A DNA stretch of 64,000 nucleotides from Nitrospira sp. (GCA_030123565.1 CP126122.1:2057001-2121000); one strand, 5' to 3'; positions 1-9,582 are shown, counted from the stretch's first letter. Translations and numbers: made by a program. The notes: generated by a model not told the origin, from the sequence alone.

Positions 1-2
1 CG

Positions 3-2135
3 GCCGCGATCACGGGGGACCGGGTCGGCTGTTTCGGGCTGGGCGGAAATCTGCCCCAGCAACAGGCGGTGAACCATGTGAACTTCTTCGAAGATCCCGG
101 CACGGTGGACTTTCTCGTCCGCGCCCTGCGCGGGCAAGCTCAGCCGGCGCAGCCCATCGATGTCGATCACGACCTCCCGTCCGGCCGGCGACGAGGCACG
201 GCCCATACGGAGGAGAGGCCGGCTGCTGCTCCGGCGGAGCGTGAAGGACAGGCCCGGACCGTTCCGATGCTGCAGGTCGCTCCGGCTGCCCGACCCCTTC
301 CGGCCGTCGCCTCACTCACTCCCAGTCCGGAACCGGACGAGGTGTTTCAGATCGCCCTGCTCGATTCAGGCCGAAAGGACAACAAGGTTGCGCAACTCAT
401 CGCCACGTTCCGAAACGCGCGCGTGATGGAGACGATCCACACAAGACCCCAAAAGACGACGGCCAAGGGAACAGGCCGCTCCGCAGGCGCCAAGCAACAG
501 ACCCAGTGGGACGACCTCGACGCCGCGCAGGAACACATCCAGGGTTACATCGACGGTGATCCCAAGTTTCCAGCATTGCCGGGGGAGCGCGACCTGCAAC
601 AATTGGGCGGCGCGCTCTTCAAGGCCCTGTTCCCCGGACAGGTGCGCCGGCTCTACGATGCCGCGCGGTCTGAGCAGCTGGGGCAACGGCTCAATCTGAT
701 CTTCACCTCCGACAACGATTGGTTCGCCAGGCAAGCCTGGGAGTTCATCTATGATCCCGACCGCAAAACGTTCCTCGCCCTCGAAGAAGTGAATTTCACG
801 CGCAACGTCCTCACCGCCGTTCCCGCCGAACGTATTCCGACCCGAGGCGGCGCCATGCGTATCCTGGTGGTCGTCGCCCAGCCGTTGGGGCTGGGCAAGC
901 TTTCGGTGGAGGAGGAAGCCGATGTCATCCGCAGCGGATTCCGCCGCCTGCTCGACGCAGGTCTGGCGGAAGTCGACCTGTTGCTCGATGCCACGCCCGA
1001 ACTGCTGCATCGCACCCTCGAAGCGGCCGGCGCGCCGCTCGACATTCTGCACTTCATCGGCCACGGTGAATACCGAGAGGGAACCGACTCCGGGTACCTC
1101 GTCTTTGAAAATCCGGACGGCGGGGTGCAGGAACTGGATTCATCGACGCTTCGCCAGATCGTCTGCCGCCGAGGCATCCGCCTGGTTTGCCTGAACGCCT
1201 GCGAGACAGGGCGCGGAGGGCGCGAAGATTTCAGCCGCGGGGTGGCTCAAGCCTTGATTGCCGGCGGGGTCCCGGCCGTCGTCGCCAACCAATATCCGGT
1301 GTTGGATGTGTCGGCGACATCCTTTTCACGCCACTTCTATTGGGCTTTGGCCATGGGGCAGTCCATCGGCGATGCGGCGCGCGAGGCGCGGGTGGCGGTC
1401 AACTACTCGATCTCGGGAGAGGCCATCGATTGGGCGGTCCCGGTCGTCTTTGCGCGGAATCCGGCCCAACGGCTCTGTGTGCCGCGCCCTGCGGCGGACT
1501 ACGAACGGACACGCAACGCCACGGTTCGCCGGCGCCGGCGCGCGCTGCAGGACCGGATCAAGATCGGCATGTGGAACGCGCACCGCATGATTCCCCACCT
1601 GCCGGAGATTTGCGATCGCCTGACACTGGTGCAGGACGTCTATGCATTCGAAACGGTGTCGTTCCCGGCGCCGATCGGCACCTGGCGGCGCGAGAGGGAT
1701 ACAGAGCAGGCGTTTGTGATGGCTGAAACACTCTATGACCGGTTGAAAACCAAACCGAAGGAGTTGGGTGTGGATCGGCTCGTCTGCATGATCAACTTTC
1801 CGCTCAAGAGCAAGGAAACGACGGATCTGTATTTTTGGCGGCGGGACGCACTTTTCGTGGCCTCGACGTTCGGGGTCCTGGAACAGTTGAACGAAAAAGA
1901 ATTCACCGTTGAACGGATGATGGCTCACCTGGCCGCCGCCGTCGTGGCTGACCTCACGCCCCATCGACGCGGTGTCGGCCCGGCCGATTGCCCCTTCTTC
2001 TACAATGAAAGGCGCGACATCCGCTCGATTGCCGGACGGCTCCGCTTTTGCGCGGCCTGCCGGCGACAGTTGAAGGGGAAGGAGGGACCGGTGCGCCTGC
2101 GAGCCGCGGAGCAGCTCCTCGCTGCCTATCCATGA
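3..2135 (+). CDS. CHAT-domain (caspase-like) protein, 5' end beyond window
   Basis: The frame is open to the left edge, so the true start lies outside the window; the first in-window candidate start is a GTG at 69. The few residues upstream and just after it (a NHVNFFEDPG stretch followed by a hydrophobic helix) look like the catalytic-His end of an alpha/beta-hydrolase, which would make this a hydrolase-CHAT fusion; that part is inference. A CHAT peptidase core follows. It has the His motif HFIGHG (His about 332 counted from GTG 69) and the Cys motif LNACETG (Cys about 378), the dyad expected of the family. The C-terminal 180 residues, with a CAAC pair near the end, were not recognised. CHAT proteases act in cell-death and anti-phage systems as well as in housekeeping proteolysis, so the substrate cannot be named. 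Confidence 0.85.
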   Translation, partial: AAITGDRVGCFGLGGNLPQQQAVNHVNFFEDPGTVDFLVRALRGQAQPAQPIDVDHDLPSGRRRGTAHTEERPAAAPAEREGQARTVPMLQVAPAARPLPAVASLTPSPEPDEVFQIALLDSGRKDNKVAQLIATFRNARVMETIHTRPQKTTAKGTGRSAGAKQQTQWDDLDAAQEHIQGYIDGDPKFPALPGERDLQQLGGALFKALFPGQVRRLYDAARSEQLGQRLNLIFTSDNDWFARQAWEFIYDPDRKTFLALEEVNFTRNVLTAVPAERIPTRGGAMRILVVVAQPLGLGKLSVEEEADVIRSGFRRLLDAGLAEVDLLLDATPELLHRTLEAAGAPLDILHFIGHGEYREGTDSGYLVFENPDGGVQELDSSTLRQIVCRRGIRLVCLNACETGRGGREDFSRGVAQALIAGGVPAVVANQYPVLDVSATSFSRHFYWALAMGQSIGDAAREARVAVNYSISGEAIDWAVPVVFARNPAQRLCVPRPAADYERTRNATVRRRRRALQDRIKIGMWNAHRMIPHLPEICDRLTLVQDVYAFETVSFPAPIGTWRRERDTEQAFVMAETLYDRLKTKPKELGVDRLVCMINFPLKSKETTDLYFWRRDALFVASTFGVLEQLNEKEFTVERMMAHLAAAVVADLTPHRRGVGPADCPFFYNERRDIRSIAGRLRFCAACRRQLKGKEGPVRLRAAEQLLAAYP

Positions 2136-2147
2136 AGAGGGCGACGG

Positions 2148-3002
2148 TTACGGGGGAGCGGAGTGCCGTTGGCGGACCGCTTTCAGCAGGTCTGCCGGCG
2201 TGCCGATATCGATGGGCACGTCATGGGGAAAGATCACGCTCTGCATCGGCAGCCCTTCTTTCAGCGCGGCCTGCAGCACGACGCCCATGGCCAGATCTCC
2301 GCCAGGGTCGTTGGCCCTGCTCGCCAGCCTCCCCAAGTTGCGACCGGTGCTCCCGGCGCGGAGAAAGCGGTGGAGAAAATCCGAGAAGGCCGGCGTCCAG
2401 ACCGCGCAGCACCAGCCGTGGGTCAGGATCGTCGACACCGGTTTCATGACGATGCTCCGCACACGACCATCGGCCTTGCAGTCGACCATGTCCCAGACGC
2501 GAGGGTTGGAAACCCGATGCAGCCCCAGCACCACCTCCGCGCCGGTCCGCTCCTGCGCTTCGATCAGTTGCCGATAGGCGTCCTCGGGACCGAAGAGAAT
2601 GTCCGGGAAGCCGAAGGCCACGCGTTGTTGCTCGATGAAGGGATAGGCGCGGTCGATCGTATCAGGCGGTCCCAGAGAACCCGAGATCACGATGTAGGCC
2701 AGCGACAGATCCAGCATCCGGCCGTCGCGGAAATAGTTCGGGATGTCCCATTTACCGTCACGAATCACGAGATAGGCTTTCGTGATCCCGGCCGCCTTGA
2801 ACTTTTCAAGCAGATAGTGGGCCGCCACTTTCGGACGGGGGGTTCCGGTTTTCTCATCGACGGCAAAACCGATCGGATAGACCTCTTTGCTGCAAGGAAA
2901 GGGCTGCAGGCGTTTCGCCAGCCCCGCTGCCGGCACCAGACCCACCACGTCCTGTCCGGTCGGCGCAGAAGGTCTGCTCTGATCGGTCGCAGTTCCCATC
3001 AC
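2148..3002 (-). CDS. Sugar-phosphate nucleotidyltransferase family protein
   Basis: This 284-residue protein looks like a sugar-1-phosphate nucleotidyltransferase, the enzymes that make NDP-sugars from NTP and sugar-1-phosphate. The N-terminus has a GLVPAAGLAKRLQPFP signature, a variant of the nucleotide-binding GxGxRL loop, and a Lys in PCSKEVYPIG. A conserved FGFPDILFGPEDAY stretch lies in the middle and a GTPADL motif at the end. The normal G-G-G-T-R loop is altered (AAGLAKRL), so the donor nucleotide cannot be read. Its start overlaps the stop of the upstream methyltransferase by 4 bp (ATGA), so the two are probably translationally coupled. The pair may serve cell-surface or small-molecule glycosylation. 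Confidence 0.8.
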   Translation of the reverse strand: MMGTATDQSRPSAPTGQDVVGLVPAAGLAKRLQPFPCSKEVYPIGFAVDEKTGTPRPKVAAHYLLEKFKAAGITKAYLVIRDGKWDIPNYFRDGRMLDLSLAYIVISGSLGPPDTIDRAYPFIEQQRVAFGFPDILFGPEDAYRQLIEAQERTGAEVVLGLHRVSNPRVWDMVDCKADGRVRSIVMKPVSTILTHGWCCAVWTPAFSDFLHRFLRAGSTGRNLGRLASRANDPGGDLAMGVVLQAALKEGLPMQSVIFPHDVPIDIGTPADLLKAVRQRHSAPP

Positions 3003-4213
3003 GATCGTCCCTTCTCGTCGTCCGGCATGTCGCGGATGATTTCCCGATAGTAGGTTTCAAGGGCGGCCGCGCGGGCCGGTTCGATCACTACCAGTTGGCG
3101 CCGGTCGAACGTATTGGCGCAATAGAGATACATAAACTCTCCTGCCCGCCCCCATTCGACGTGCAACTGCCGTCCGTCCAGCCCTTCGCTGGTGACCTCC
3201 TCCGATACCTGTTTATCAGGAAGCTCCATCCAGGCCTGCTGGGCCGAACTCTCATGGTTCTCGTAGAGAGGCTGATCCCCATGCGCCTCGGCGGATCGAA
3301 GCGCGTCGATGTCGAGCGGCCTCGCGCCATCCGGTTCCGGCGATTCGTCCCACGGCAGGGCCTGATGTTGCGGAGCGACACCCAACACATAGAGCGGGCC
3401 GTCGTCCGTGACTTCCTCCACCGAACGATAACGCACCGGCTCGGGCGGAACGAGCAATCGAAACCCGCGGGCGACGAGCGCCCGTTGAAACGGAACACGT
3501 CTCGCCAGTTGCCTGGTTTTCTCAAACAGGATCGCTCGGCCCTGCGGAGTCAGCATGGCCCTAAGCCGATCGAGCCGCGCCCCCAAACCGGTCCGCTGCT
3601 CAAACCGCTGCTGTGCCTGCGCATCCGGCGAACGTTCGAACGTCCGCCAATCCCTGCTGGGCAAGCCCGGCTCCTGTTCTGCCTGCAACAACGTATGGGT
3701 CGCGATGACGAGATCGAAGGGGCCCGAGAGGTCCTGCCGGTCGAGATCGAGACATTCGAAACACAGATTGGTCAGCCCCGACTCCAGTGCCCGCTGTCGA
3801 GCGAGGTCGATCGAGGCGGACGAACGGTCGACGCCGAGCACCGTACAACCGGGCCATTGCTGCGCGTAGAACGTGGTGAGGATGCCGATGCCGCAGCCGA
3901 CATCGAGAATGGACGGCGCGCCGCCGATGTGACGCGCGACCCGTGAACCGATCTGGAGATAATAGTCGTAGCGCTGGCTGTAGAGGGCGGGAACCGCTCG
4001 AGGCTGCGCGGTCAGGTCATAGAAGGCGATTTCAGCGGAGGGACCGTCGGTCGCCAGCCGCTTGGCTTCGATGTGGCTGTGAAGCGCCGCAAGTTCTTGA
4101 GGGGTGAACACTTCCCGCTGCCAGGCAAAGTAGACTGCATCGGACTCGATGTGCCGGAGGCCCCAGGAAGCCAGATGATCCCGGAGCGCCCTCTGTACGG
4201 AGTCAATGGTCAT
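2999..4213 (-). CDS. SAM-dependent class I methyltransferase
   Basis: This 404-residue protein carries a class I methyltransferase core in its middle. Motif I is ILDVGCGIGILTTFYA (around residues 100-115), the acidic end of beta-2 is VLGVDRS, and motif IV-like FDLVIATHTLLQ follows. The N-terminal 90 residues and the C-terminal 150 residues are not part of the core and were not recognised. The substrate is unknown. It is the first gene of a two-gene minus-strand unit with the nucleotidyltransferase at 2148-3002 (4-bp overlap), which hints at a joint role in modifying a sugar or lipid. Confidence 0.8.
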   Translation of the reverse strand: MTIDSVQRALRDHLASWGLRHIESDAVYFAWQREVFTPQELAALHSHIEAKRLATDGPSAEIAFYDLTAQPRAVPALYSQRYDYYLQIGSRVARHIGGAPSILDVGCGIGILTTFYAQQWPGCTVLGVDRSSASIDLARQRALESGLTNLCFECLDLDRQDLSGPFDLVIATHTLLQAEQEPGLPSRDWRTFERSPDAQAQQRFEQRTGLGARLDRLRAMLTPQGRAILFEKTRQLARRVPFQRALVARGFRLLVPPEPVRYRSVEEVTDDGPLYVLGVAPQHQALPWDESPEPDGARPLDIDALRSAEAHGDQPLYENHESSAQQAWMELPDKQVSEEVTSEGLDGRQLHVEWGRAGEFMYLYCANTFDRRQLVVIEPARAAALETYYREIIRDMPDDEKGRS

Positions 4214-4258
4214 TCGTCATCGGTCAACCGCACTCAGAGGCAGGTTTGAAATTCGTGG

Positions 4259-4375
4259 AATTGATCCGCGGGGCTGCGCCCTTTCTCCCTTGCCCTCTCC
4301 CCCGGTGGGGGAGAGGAGACGGTGACGGGGCAACCCGTGGGACTGATGACATGAATCCTGAGGACATCACACTAG
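4259..4375 (+). repeat. 118-bp dispersed repeat, copy 1
   Basis: This segment directly follows the proA stop codon and contains a palindrome of about 10 bp per arm (CCTCTCCCCC/GGGGGAGAGG). A closely similar sequence lies at 52698-52816 in the opposite orientation. Similarity runs from TTGATCCGCG at one end to GGACATCAC and CTAG at the other, across the palindrome. It behaves like a REP- or MITE-like element and the hairpin may also act as the transcription end of proA. Confidence 0.7.
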
Positions 4376-5736
4376 GGTCTCTTCAGCATGATGGCATCTT
4401 CATAGGTCAGCGGCACAGGGTGCGGCTGCCGGAGTTGTCCGCTGCCGAAGACGACATATTTTTCACAGGTGAGCTGCTGCAGTCCGATCGGACCACGCGC
4501 ATGGCGGCGGGCGGAACTCAGTCCGATATCGGCGCCGAACCCCAAACTGTCTCCGGCGTTCAATCGCGAGGAGGCGTTGATCAGCACGGTCCCGGCATCG
4601 ACCTCTTTGGTGAACCGCATCGCGGACTCGTACGACTTCGTCACGATGACGCAGGTGTGGCTTGGCCCGTGCTGGGCGATGTGGGTCAGGGCTTCATCCA
4701 ACGAAGGCACCATTTTAATGGCCATGGTCGGACCTTGAAACTGTTTGTCCCAATCCTCGTCCTGGGCCGGCTTGACGGCCTTATGGCCGGTCATGAGCAT
4801 CTGTCCCATCAATGCGACGGTCTTCGGACAGCCATGGACGTCCACCTTGAATTCATCGAGCAGCCGCAAAATCAACGCCGACAACAACGGCCTGGCGATG
4901 CCCTGGTGGACCAACAGAGTATCCAATGCGTTGGCCGCGGAGGCCTGCTGCACTTTGGAGTTGACGACGATATTTTGCGCCAGCGGAATGTCGGCGTCAT
5001 CGTCGATGTAGACATGAGTGATCCCGCCGTCGTGACAGAGGATCGGCATCTTGGCCTGCTCCTGGACGACTTTACGGAGCCCCGCGCCGCCGCGCGGAAT
5101 GATCGCATCCAACGCCTTCCCGGACTTGATCAGTTCCAGCGCCGCTTCCTTCTCCGGACGGTCGATGATCGTCAGGGCGCCTGTGGGAATGCCGGCCTCT
5201 GCGGCGGCTCGATTCAAGCTCGCGGCGATCGTCTGTTGGGTCAACGCCCAATCCGGTGAGCCGCGGAACACACAGACATTGCCCGACTTCAAACAGAGTG
5301 CCAACGCGTCGATGGTCGCCAGCGGCGCCATTTCGGAGACGATGCCGATGACTCCGATCGGGACCCGGACCCGACCGACTTGCAGACCGTTCGGTTCATC
5401 ATGGCTGCCGAGCATCTCACCGAGGGGATCCGGCAGATCGGCGATGCGGTGCAGGCGATCCACCATGGCCTTGACGTCATCGGCCGTCATACGGACCCGC
5501 GCCACCGCGTCCCGCACCCGCTCCCGATTTTCGTACCCCGTCATCGATTTTCCGACCGCCTCCACATCCTTCTCATTGGCGGCGAGAATGGCTTCTTCAG
5601 CTTCCGCGATTCCTGCCGCCATGGCACGCAGTGCCTCGTCTCTCGATAGACCGGGCATCAGCGAGAACGGACGCGCCGCTTCTCTTGCTGTTTTCAAGAG
5701 CTTATCAAGATAGAGCTTAACGGGAACTTCAACCAT
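4372..5736 (-). CDS. proA: Gamma-glutamyl phosphate reductase homologue (ProA) lacking the active-site Cys
   Basis: ProA reduces gamma-glutamyl phosphate to glutamate semialdehyde in proline synthesis. The protein aligns along its full length (about 454 aa, slightly longer than usual because of an extended C-terminus). Recognisable stretches include the segment before the active site, DTLLVH after it, and HARGPIGLQQLT near the end. The family's catalytic Cys, in the motif QRPSxCNA, is Ala here (QQASAANA, Ala268). The second conserved Cys of GxCHxYVD is Thr (GGITHVYID, Thr240). ATG 5736 is preferred because an AGG lies 8 bases upstream; a GTG at 5745 is the alternative. No proB is adjacent. 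It could be an inactive paralogue or an enzyme with changed chemistry. Confidence 0.85.
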   Translation of the reverse strand: MVEVPVKLYLDKLLKTAREAARPFSLMPGLSRDEALRAMAAGIAEAEEAILAANEKDVEAVGKSMTGYENRERVRDAVARVRMTADDVKAMVDRLHRIADLPDPLGEMLGSHDEPNGLQVGRVRVPIGVIGIVSEMAPLATIDALALCLKSGNVCVFRGSPDWALTQQTIAASLNRAAAEAGIPTGALTIIDRPEKEAALELIKSGKALDAIIPRGGAGLRKVVQEQAKMPILCHDGGITHVYIDDDADIPLAQNIVVNSKVQQASAANALDTLLVHQGIARPLLSALILRLLDEFKVDVHGCPKTVALMGQMLMTGHKAVKPAQDEDWDKQFQGPTMAIKMVPSLDEALTHIAQHGPSHTCVIVTKSYESAMRFTKEVDAGTVLINASSRLNAGDSLGFGADIGLSSARRHARGPIGLQQLTCEKYVVFGSGQLRQPHPVPLTYEDAIMLKRP

Positions 5737-5900
5737 TGATGACACCTGTGGAAGATTGGATCATTGGATCATTGCATCATTGAACCAGTTGGAAAGCTTC
5801 CTTCAATGCAGCAATCGTCAATGGGTCAATGAATCATTTTTGCGCGTCGGACTATACCATGCGATTTTTCGGCGAGTAAAGAACCGACCATCGGGAAGAA

Positions 5901-7172
5901 TCAACGCGAGCGAACGAGCAGACCATGGCGAGCGGCGAGCCATCGGCTCAACCAAGCCCAGAGGACCATCAAGGGAAGGAGGGCCCAGGCGATCTGTGTG
6001 GTCGTCACACCGAGGGCCTTGATGCCGGAGACGAGCCATCCGGTGGAGGCGTCGCCGCCTCGCGAGACGGCCGTATCGATGAAGTTCTTGGCCTTGTACT
6101 TTTCCTCGCGACGCACGACCGTGAAGAGGACTTCGCGGGCCGGCTTCGACAACGCATATTCCCCCACCCGCCGCAGGACGGAAAAGCTCACGTACACCAC
6201 GAGTCCCGGCCACAGGGCGATCCCCAGAAAGCCGAGCAGGCTGACGAACGGCAGGAAGAGCAGGGCCGCCACCAAACCGAACCGGCCGACCAATCGGTTC
6301 GTGATCAGGATCTGCGTCAGCCATGTGAGGATGTTCGTCGCGAAATCCACGCTCGAAAAGAGGCGTGTCCTGGCTTCCGGCGTATCGAAATACTGAGCCA
6401 CCAGACGCACCTGCTCGAAATACAAGAAGGTGGCGGTGGTCGTCAGGAACAGGAGGTAGGCGCAAATACCGAGCAGGTAGGGAGAAGAGAATGCCAACCG
6501 AATACCGGCGAGAAAACCTCCGCCCAACGGATCTCCTGTAGACTCCCGGCGACATGACGCACGTTCATGACTCCACGCCTCCAGTTTGTAGATACAGCCC
6601 ATGCAGGCCAGCAAGAACAGCGCCGAGGCCACCATGAGCACCGGAACCGGCAACGCATAGGTCAGCCCCGTCGTGAGCAGGGGACCGAGCAGGGCGCCGC
6701 TGCTCCCTCCCGCCGCGATCACACCGAAGAGCCGCGCACCCTGCTCCGGCGTAAAGAGATCCGCCATGAAACTCCAGAACACCGACACCACAAACAGGTT
6801 GAACACCGAGAGCCAGATAAAAAAACCGCGGGCGACCCACTCGATATAGAGTTGACTCGTCATCAGGAGATAGAAGGCCGACAGGTTGGCGATGAAAAAT
6901 GCGTAGACGGTGAGCAGGAGCCGATAGCGGGAGTACCGAGCGGACAGCCAGCCGAAAAACGGCGTAAGGGCGAGCAGGGTCACGAACGTGCCGGTCATCA
7001 TCCAGGGCAGATTATGGACCCCGCCCTCGATAGCCATTTCATCGCGCACGGGACGCAGGATGTAGTAGCCGCAGAGCAGGCAGAAGAAATAGCCGAACGA
7101 CCAGGCCAGCGGCCGCAACTCCTGTGGCTCTGCCTGAACGAACCGGGCCAGTGAACGATGTAATCTTTCCAT
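5901..7172 (-). CDS. ATP/ADP translocase-like MFS transporter
   Basis: This 423-residue integral membrane protein has about 12 hydrophobic segments spread over its length. It begins with a soluble stretch and then GYYILRPVRDEM, a hallmark of the bacterial NTP/NDP exchanger-like branch of the major facilitator superfamily (ATP/ADP translocase-like family). A conserved SRGGDASTGW motif sits near the last helices. In free-living bacteria such proteins are not proven energy parasitism carriers, so the substrate is open. It stands alone on the minus strand and is divergent from the threonine aldolase. Confidence 0.8.
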   Translation of the reverse strand: MERLHRSLARFVQAEPQELRPLAWSFGYFFCLLCGYYILRPVRDEMAIEGGVHNLPWMMTGTFVTLLALTPFFGWLSARYSRYRLLLTVYAFFIANLSAFYLLMTSQLYIEWVARGFFIWLSVFNLFVVSVFWSFMADLFTPEQGARLFGVIAAGGSSGALLGPLLTTGLTYALPVPVLMVASALFLLACMGCIYKLEAWSHERASCRRESTGDPLGGGFLAGIRLAFSSPYLLGICAYLLFLTTTATFLYFEQVRLVAQYFDTPEARTRLFSSVDFATNILTWLTQILITNRLVGRFGLVAALLFLPFVSLLGFLGIALWPGLVVYVSFSVLRRVGEYALSKPAREVLFTVVRREEKYKAKNFIDTAVSRGGDASTGWLVSGIKALGVTTTQIAWALLPLMVLWAWLSRWLAARHGLLVRSR

Positions 7173-7294
7173 GCGGCTCCAAGCGGAGGCACAGTGTAAC
7201 AGCGATCCGTCACCGACAAGAAAAAAATTTGCTACAATGCCGCGCGGACTTCATCGTCATCGGCAACGACCTCGGGGCACGACAGCTTCGATCC

Positions 7295-8326
7295 ATGATC
7301 GATCTCCGGAGCGATACCGTCACCAAACCCTCACCTGCCATGCGCGAGGCCATGGCGCGCGCCGAGGTGGGCGACGACGTATACGGGGAAGACCCCACCG
7401 TCAACCGCCTGCAGGAGCAGGGCGCCGCACTGGTCGGCAAGAAAGCCGCGCTCTTCGTACCGTCCGGCACGCTCGGCAATCAGCTCTGTCTTCGCGCGCA
7501 GGCGGAACCGGGCCGTGAGGTCATCGTCGAACGCCACGCCCACATCGTCCGCTACGAACAGGGCGCCGCGGGAGCGCTGGCCGGCGTGCAATTACATTGG
7601 GTGCAGGGCTCGCGAGGGCTCATGACGGCCGAGCAGGTCGAGGCCGCGATCCGTCCCAAAGATCCCTATAGCATCCAAACCGCGCTCATCTGTATCGAGA
7701 ACACCCACAATGCCGGAGGCGGCAGGGTCTATCCCCTCTCGACCATCCAGGCCCTGCGCGCCGTCGCCTCGGCCCATAGGCTCCCCATGCACCTGGACGG
7801 AGCCAGGCTGTTCAATGCCGTCGTGGCCTCCGGCGTCGCAGCTGCGGATTATGCGCGGCACTTTGAGACCGTCACGTTCTGTCTCTCGAAAGGATTGGGT
7901 GCTCCGGCCGGCTCGTTGATCGCCACCGACGATCGGGAATTGCTGGAGCGGCTGCGGCGGTTCCGGCGCATGTACGGCGGTGCCATGCGTCAGGCCGGCA
8001 TCCTGGCGGCGGCCGGCCTCTATGCGTTGGAACATAATATTCAGCGGCTCGCGGAGGACCATGCGAATGCCCGTCGGCTTGCGGCGCTGCTGCAACGGAT
8101 TCCCGCCGTCTCGATCGATCCCGAGGCGGTCGCGACGAACATCCTCTTCTTCGATGTGCAGAGTCTCCACCTATCGCTGCCGAACTTCATCGCGGCGTGC
8201 AAGCAGGCGGGCCTGTTGCTCAGCGCCGTCGGCGAGAAAACCTGTCGCGCGGTGACCCATCTCGACGTGTCGGCCGATGATATCGAGCGAGCGGGCGCCA
8301 TCATCGCGCGCGTGCTACATCGATAA
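7295..8326 (+). CDS. ltaE: Low-specificity L-threonine aldolase
   Basis: This PLP enzyme cleaves L-threonine or L-allo-threonine to glycine and acetaldehyde. The start at ATG 7295 gives [14 protein letters not shown], the classical N-terminus of the family, and 343 residues, the usual length. The motif [13 protein letters not shown] is present. LHLDGAR-type residues ([10 protein letters not shown]) hold the cofactor ring, and [11 protein letters not shown] carries the Schiff-base lysine. The open frame extends further upstream to 7124 but that part overlaps the promoter region of the divergent transporter and has no family match. Confidence 0.93.
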   Translation: MIDLRSDTVTKPSPAMREAMARAEVGDDVYGEDPTVNRLQEQGAALVGKKAALFVPSGTLGNQLCLRAQAEPGREVIVERHAHIVRYEQGAAGALAGVQLHWVQGSRGLMTAEQVEAAIRPKDPYSIQTALICIENTHNAGGGRVYPLSTIQALRAVASAHRLPMHLDGARLFNAVVASGVAAADYARHFETVTFCLSKGLGAPAGSLIATDDRELLERLRRFRRMYGGAMRQAGILAAAGLYALEHNIQRLAEDHANARRLAALLQRIPAVSIDPEAVATNILFFDVQSLHLSLPNFIAACKQAGLLLSAVGEKTCRAVTHLDVSADDIERAGAIIARVLHR

Positions 8327-8399
8327 CTCAGTCCGCTCATTGACAGGTCCGCTTGCCCTCCCTACAATGCCTCGCAGCAGAAATCACCGAAAGGTACGA

Positions 8400-8627
8400 G
8401 TGACGCTCCAGGTTGTATCATTCCAACAAATCAGCCGGATCCTCGACGTGACGGATGCCTTGGCCCTCAACCGCGAGTGGGTGGAAATTCCCCTCTCACC
8501 GGAAAGCCCCGGCGTGGTCCGCACACTCCCTAATGGGAAACTTGAGATCGTCGTCGACGCCGACCAACCGTTTGAACAGTGGCTCGGTACCCTCGAACAA
8601 CAGATTCGGCTGGTGCAGGCGACCTGA
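8400..8627 (+). CDS. Small conserved hypothetical protein
   Basis: This 75-residue protein starts at GTG 8400, preceded by AAAGG about 6 bases upstream; an alternative ATG lies at 8367. It has alternating hydrophobic beta-like stretches (VVSFQQISRILDVTD, GKLEIVVD) and a C-terminal helix. No family was recognised. It lies 27 bp before the nucleotidyltransferase at 8655 and 73 bp after the threonine aldolase on the same strand, so it is likely co-transcribed. Confidence 0.55.
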   Translation: MTLQVVSFQQISRILDVTDALALNREWVEIPLSPESPGVVRTLPNGKLEIVVDADQPFEQWLGTLEQQIRLVQAT

Positions 8628-8654
8628 CACGTGCGAGGGACTGACGCACCGACC

Positions 8655-9461
8655 ATGGAACCACGACCGGCCGACTCATCACTGCAGCCTTCACCGACGC
8701 TTCCTTCGTCCGAAGAATTGAAGGCGGAGCTGCTCGACATCCCTGAACCGATCGAAGCTCCTCCCACAATTGCTCCACCAGGATATGAAGACGCCCTTGC
8801 CGTAGCACTCAAGTACGTCCGCGCAAAACGCGGCGGCGATTTGGTAGGTGTCATCCTCGTCGGGTCCGGCGCCAGACGTGCCGTCACCGCCCACAGCGAC
8901 ATCGATCTGATCGTGCTGGTCAAGGGACCAGCCGACGGGCAAGAGTTGATTCGTGTCGCAGACCGGCTCGTGGACATTCGTTACGGCGAGCACAACGCCG
9001 TCGCCAAGGATATCGACGATTCGCCCCGCCTGGCTCCTCTCCTCCGCAAGGGGCGGATTCTCTATGATCACGATGAGATCGCGGCGCAGTTGATCGACAA
9101 GGCCGCCCAACGGTTCCGCCAAGGTCCGCCGCCGGCCGGCCTCCATGAACGCATCCGTCTGAAAGCCGACTGTCTCCACTGGCTGGGAAAGGTCGAGGAT
9201 CTGCGCGACAAACCCACCACCGCGCAGTACCTGCTGCACATTTTTTTCGAGGACTGTCTTGCGGCGTTTTTTCGGATCCGAGGCTTCTGGCTGACGGCGC
9301 CCGTCGACACGCTCCGGTTCCTGGCCTCGCGGGATCCGGCGCTCGGCGAAGCGGCCAGCCGGTTCCTCAGCGCCGCAACGCTCCACGAGCGGCTGACCTG
9401 CGGCAGGCGGTTTGCCGATCTCCTGTTTCACGACATTCCCCTGCCGCCCCGCGTGGACTGA
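8655..9461 (+). CDS. Nucleotidyltransferase-domain protein
   Basis: The protein has a minimal polymerase-beta-type nucleotidyltransferase fold. The signature is GSGARRAVTAHSDIDLIVLV, matching GS-x(n)-DxD with both metal-binding aspartates. A helical C-terminal half resembles the domains that follow such cores in antibiotic adenylyltransferases and MNT-like proteins. ATG 8655 gives 268 residues; a GTG at 8631 would add 8. The first 40 residues are proline-rich and low in complexity. The target is unknown. Confidence 0.75.
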   Translation: MEPRPADSSLQPSPTLPSSEELKAELLDIPEPIEAPPTIAPPGYEDALAVALKYVRAKRGGDLVGVILVGSGARRAVTAHSDIDLIVLVKGPADGQELIRVADRLVDIRYGEHNAVAKDIDDSPRLAPLLRKGRILYDHDEIAAQLIDKAAQRFRQGPPPAGLHERIRLKADCLHWLGKVEDLRDKPTTAQYLLHIFFEDCLAAFFRIRGFWLTAPVDTLRFLASRDPALGEAASRFLSAATLHERLTCGRRFADLLFHDIPLPPRVD

Positions 9462-9582
9462 CGGGGAGCAGCCGCTCGCGGGTGAACGCGACCATCCGTT
9501 GCGTTCCGGGCCGGTCATGGTACCATCGGCGGCAGAACGATGGGAAATATCGCTCGCCGGCGATCAGCAGAGAGGATGACCT

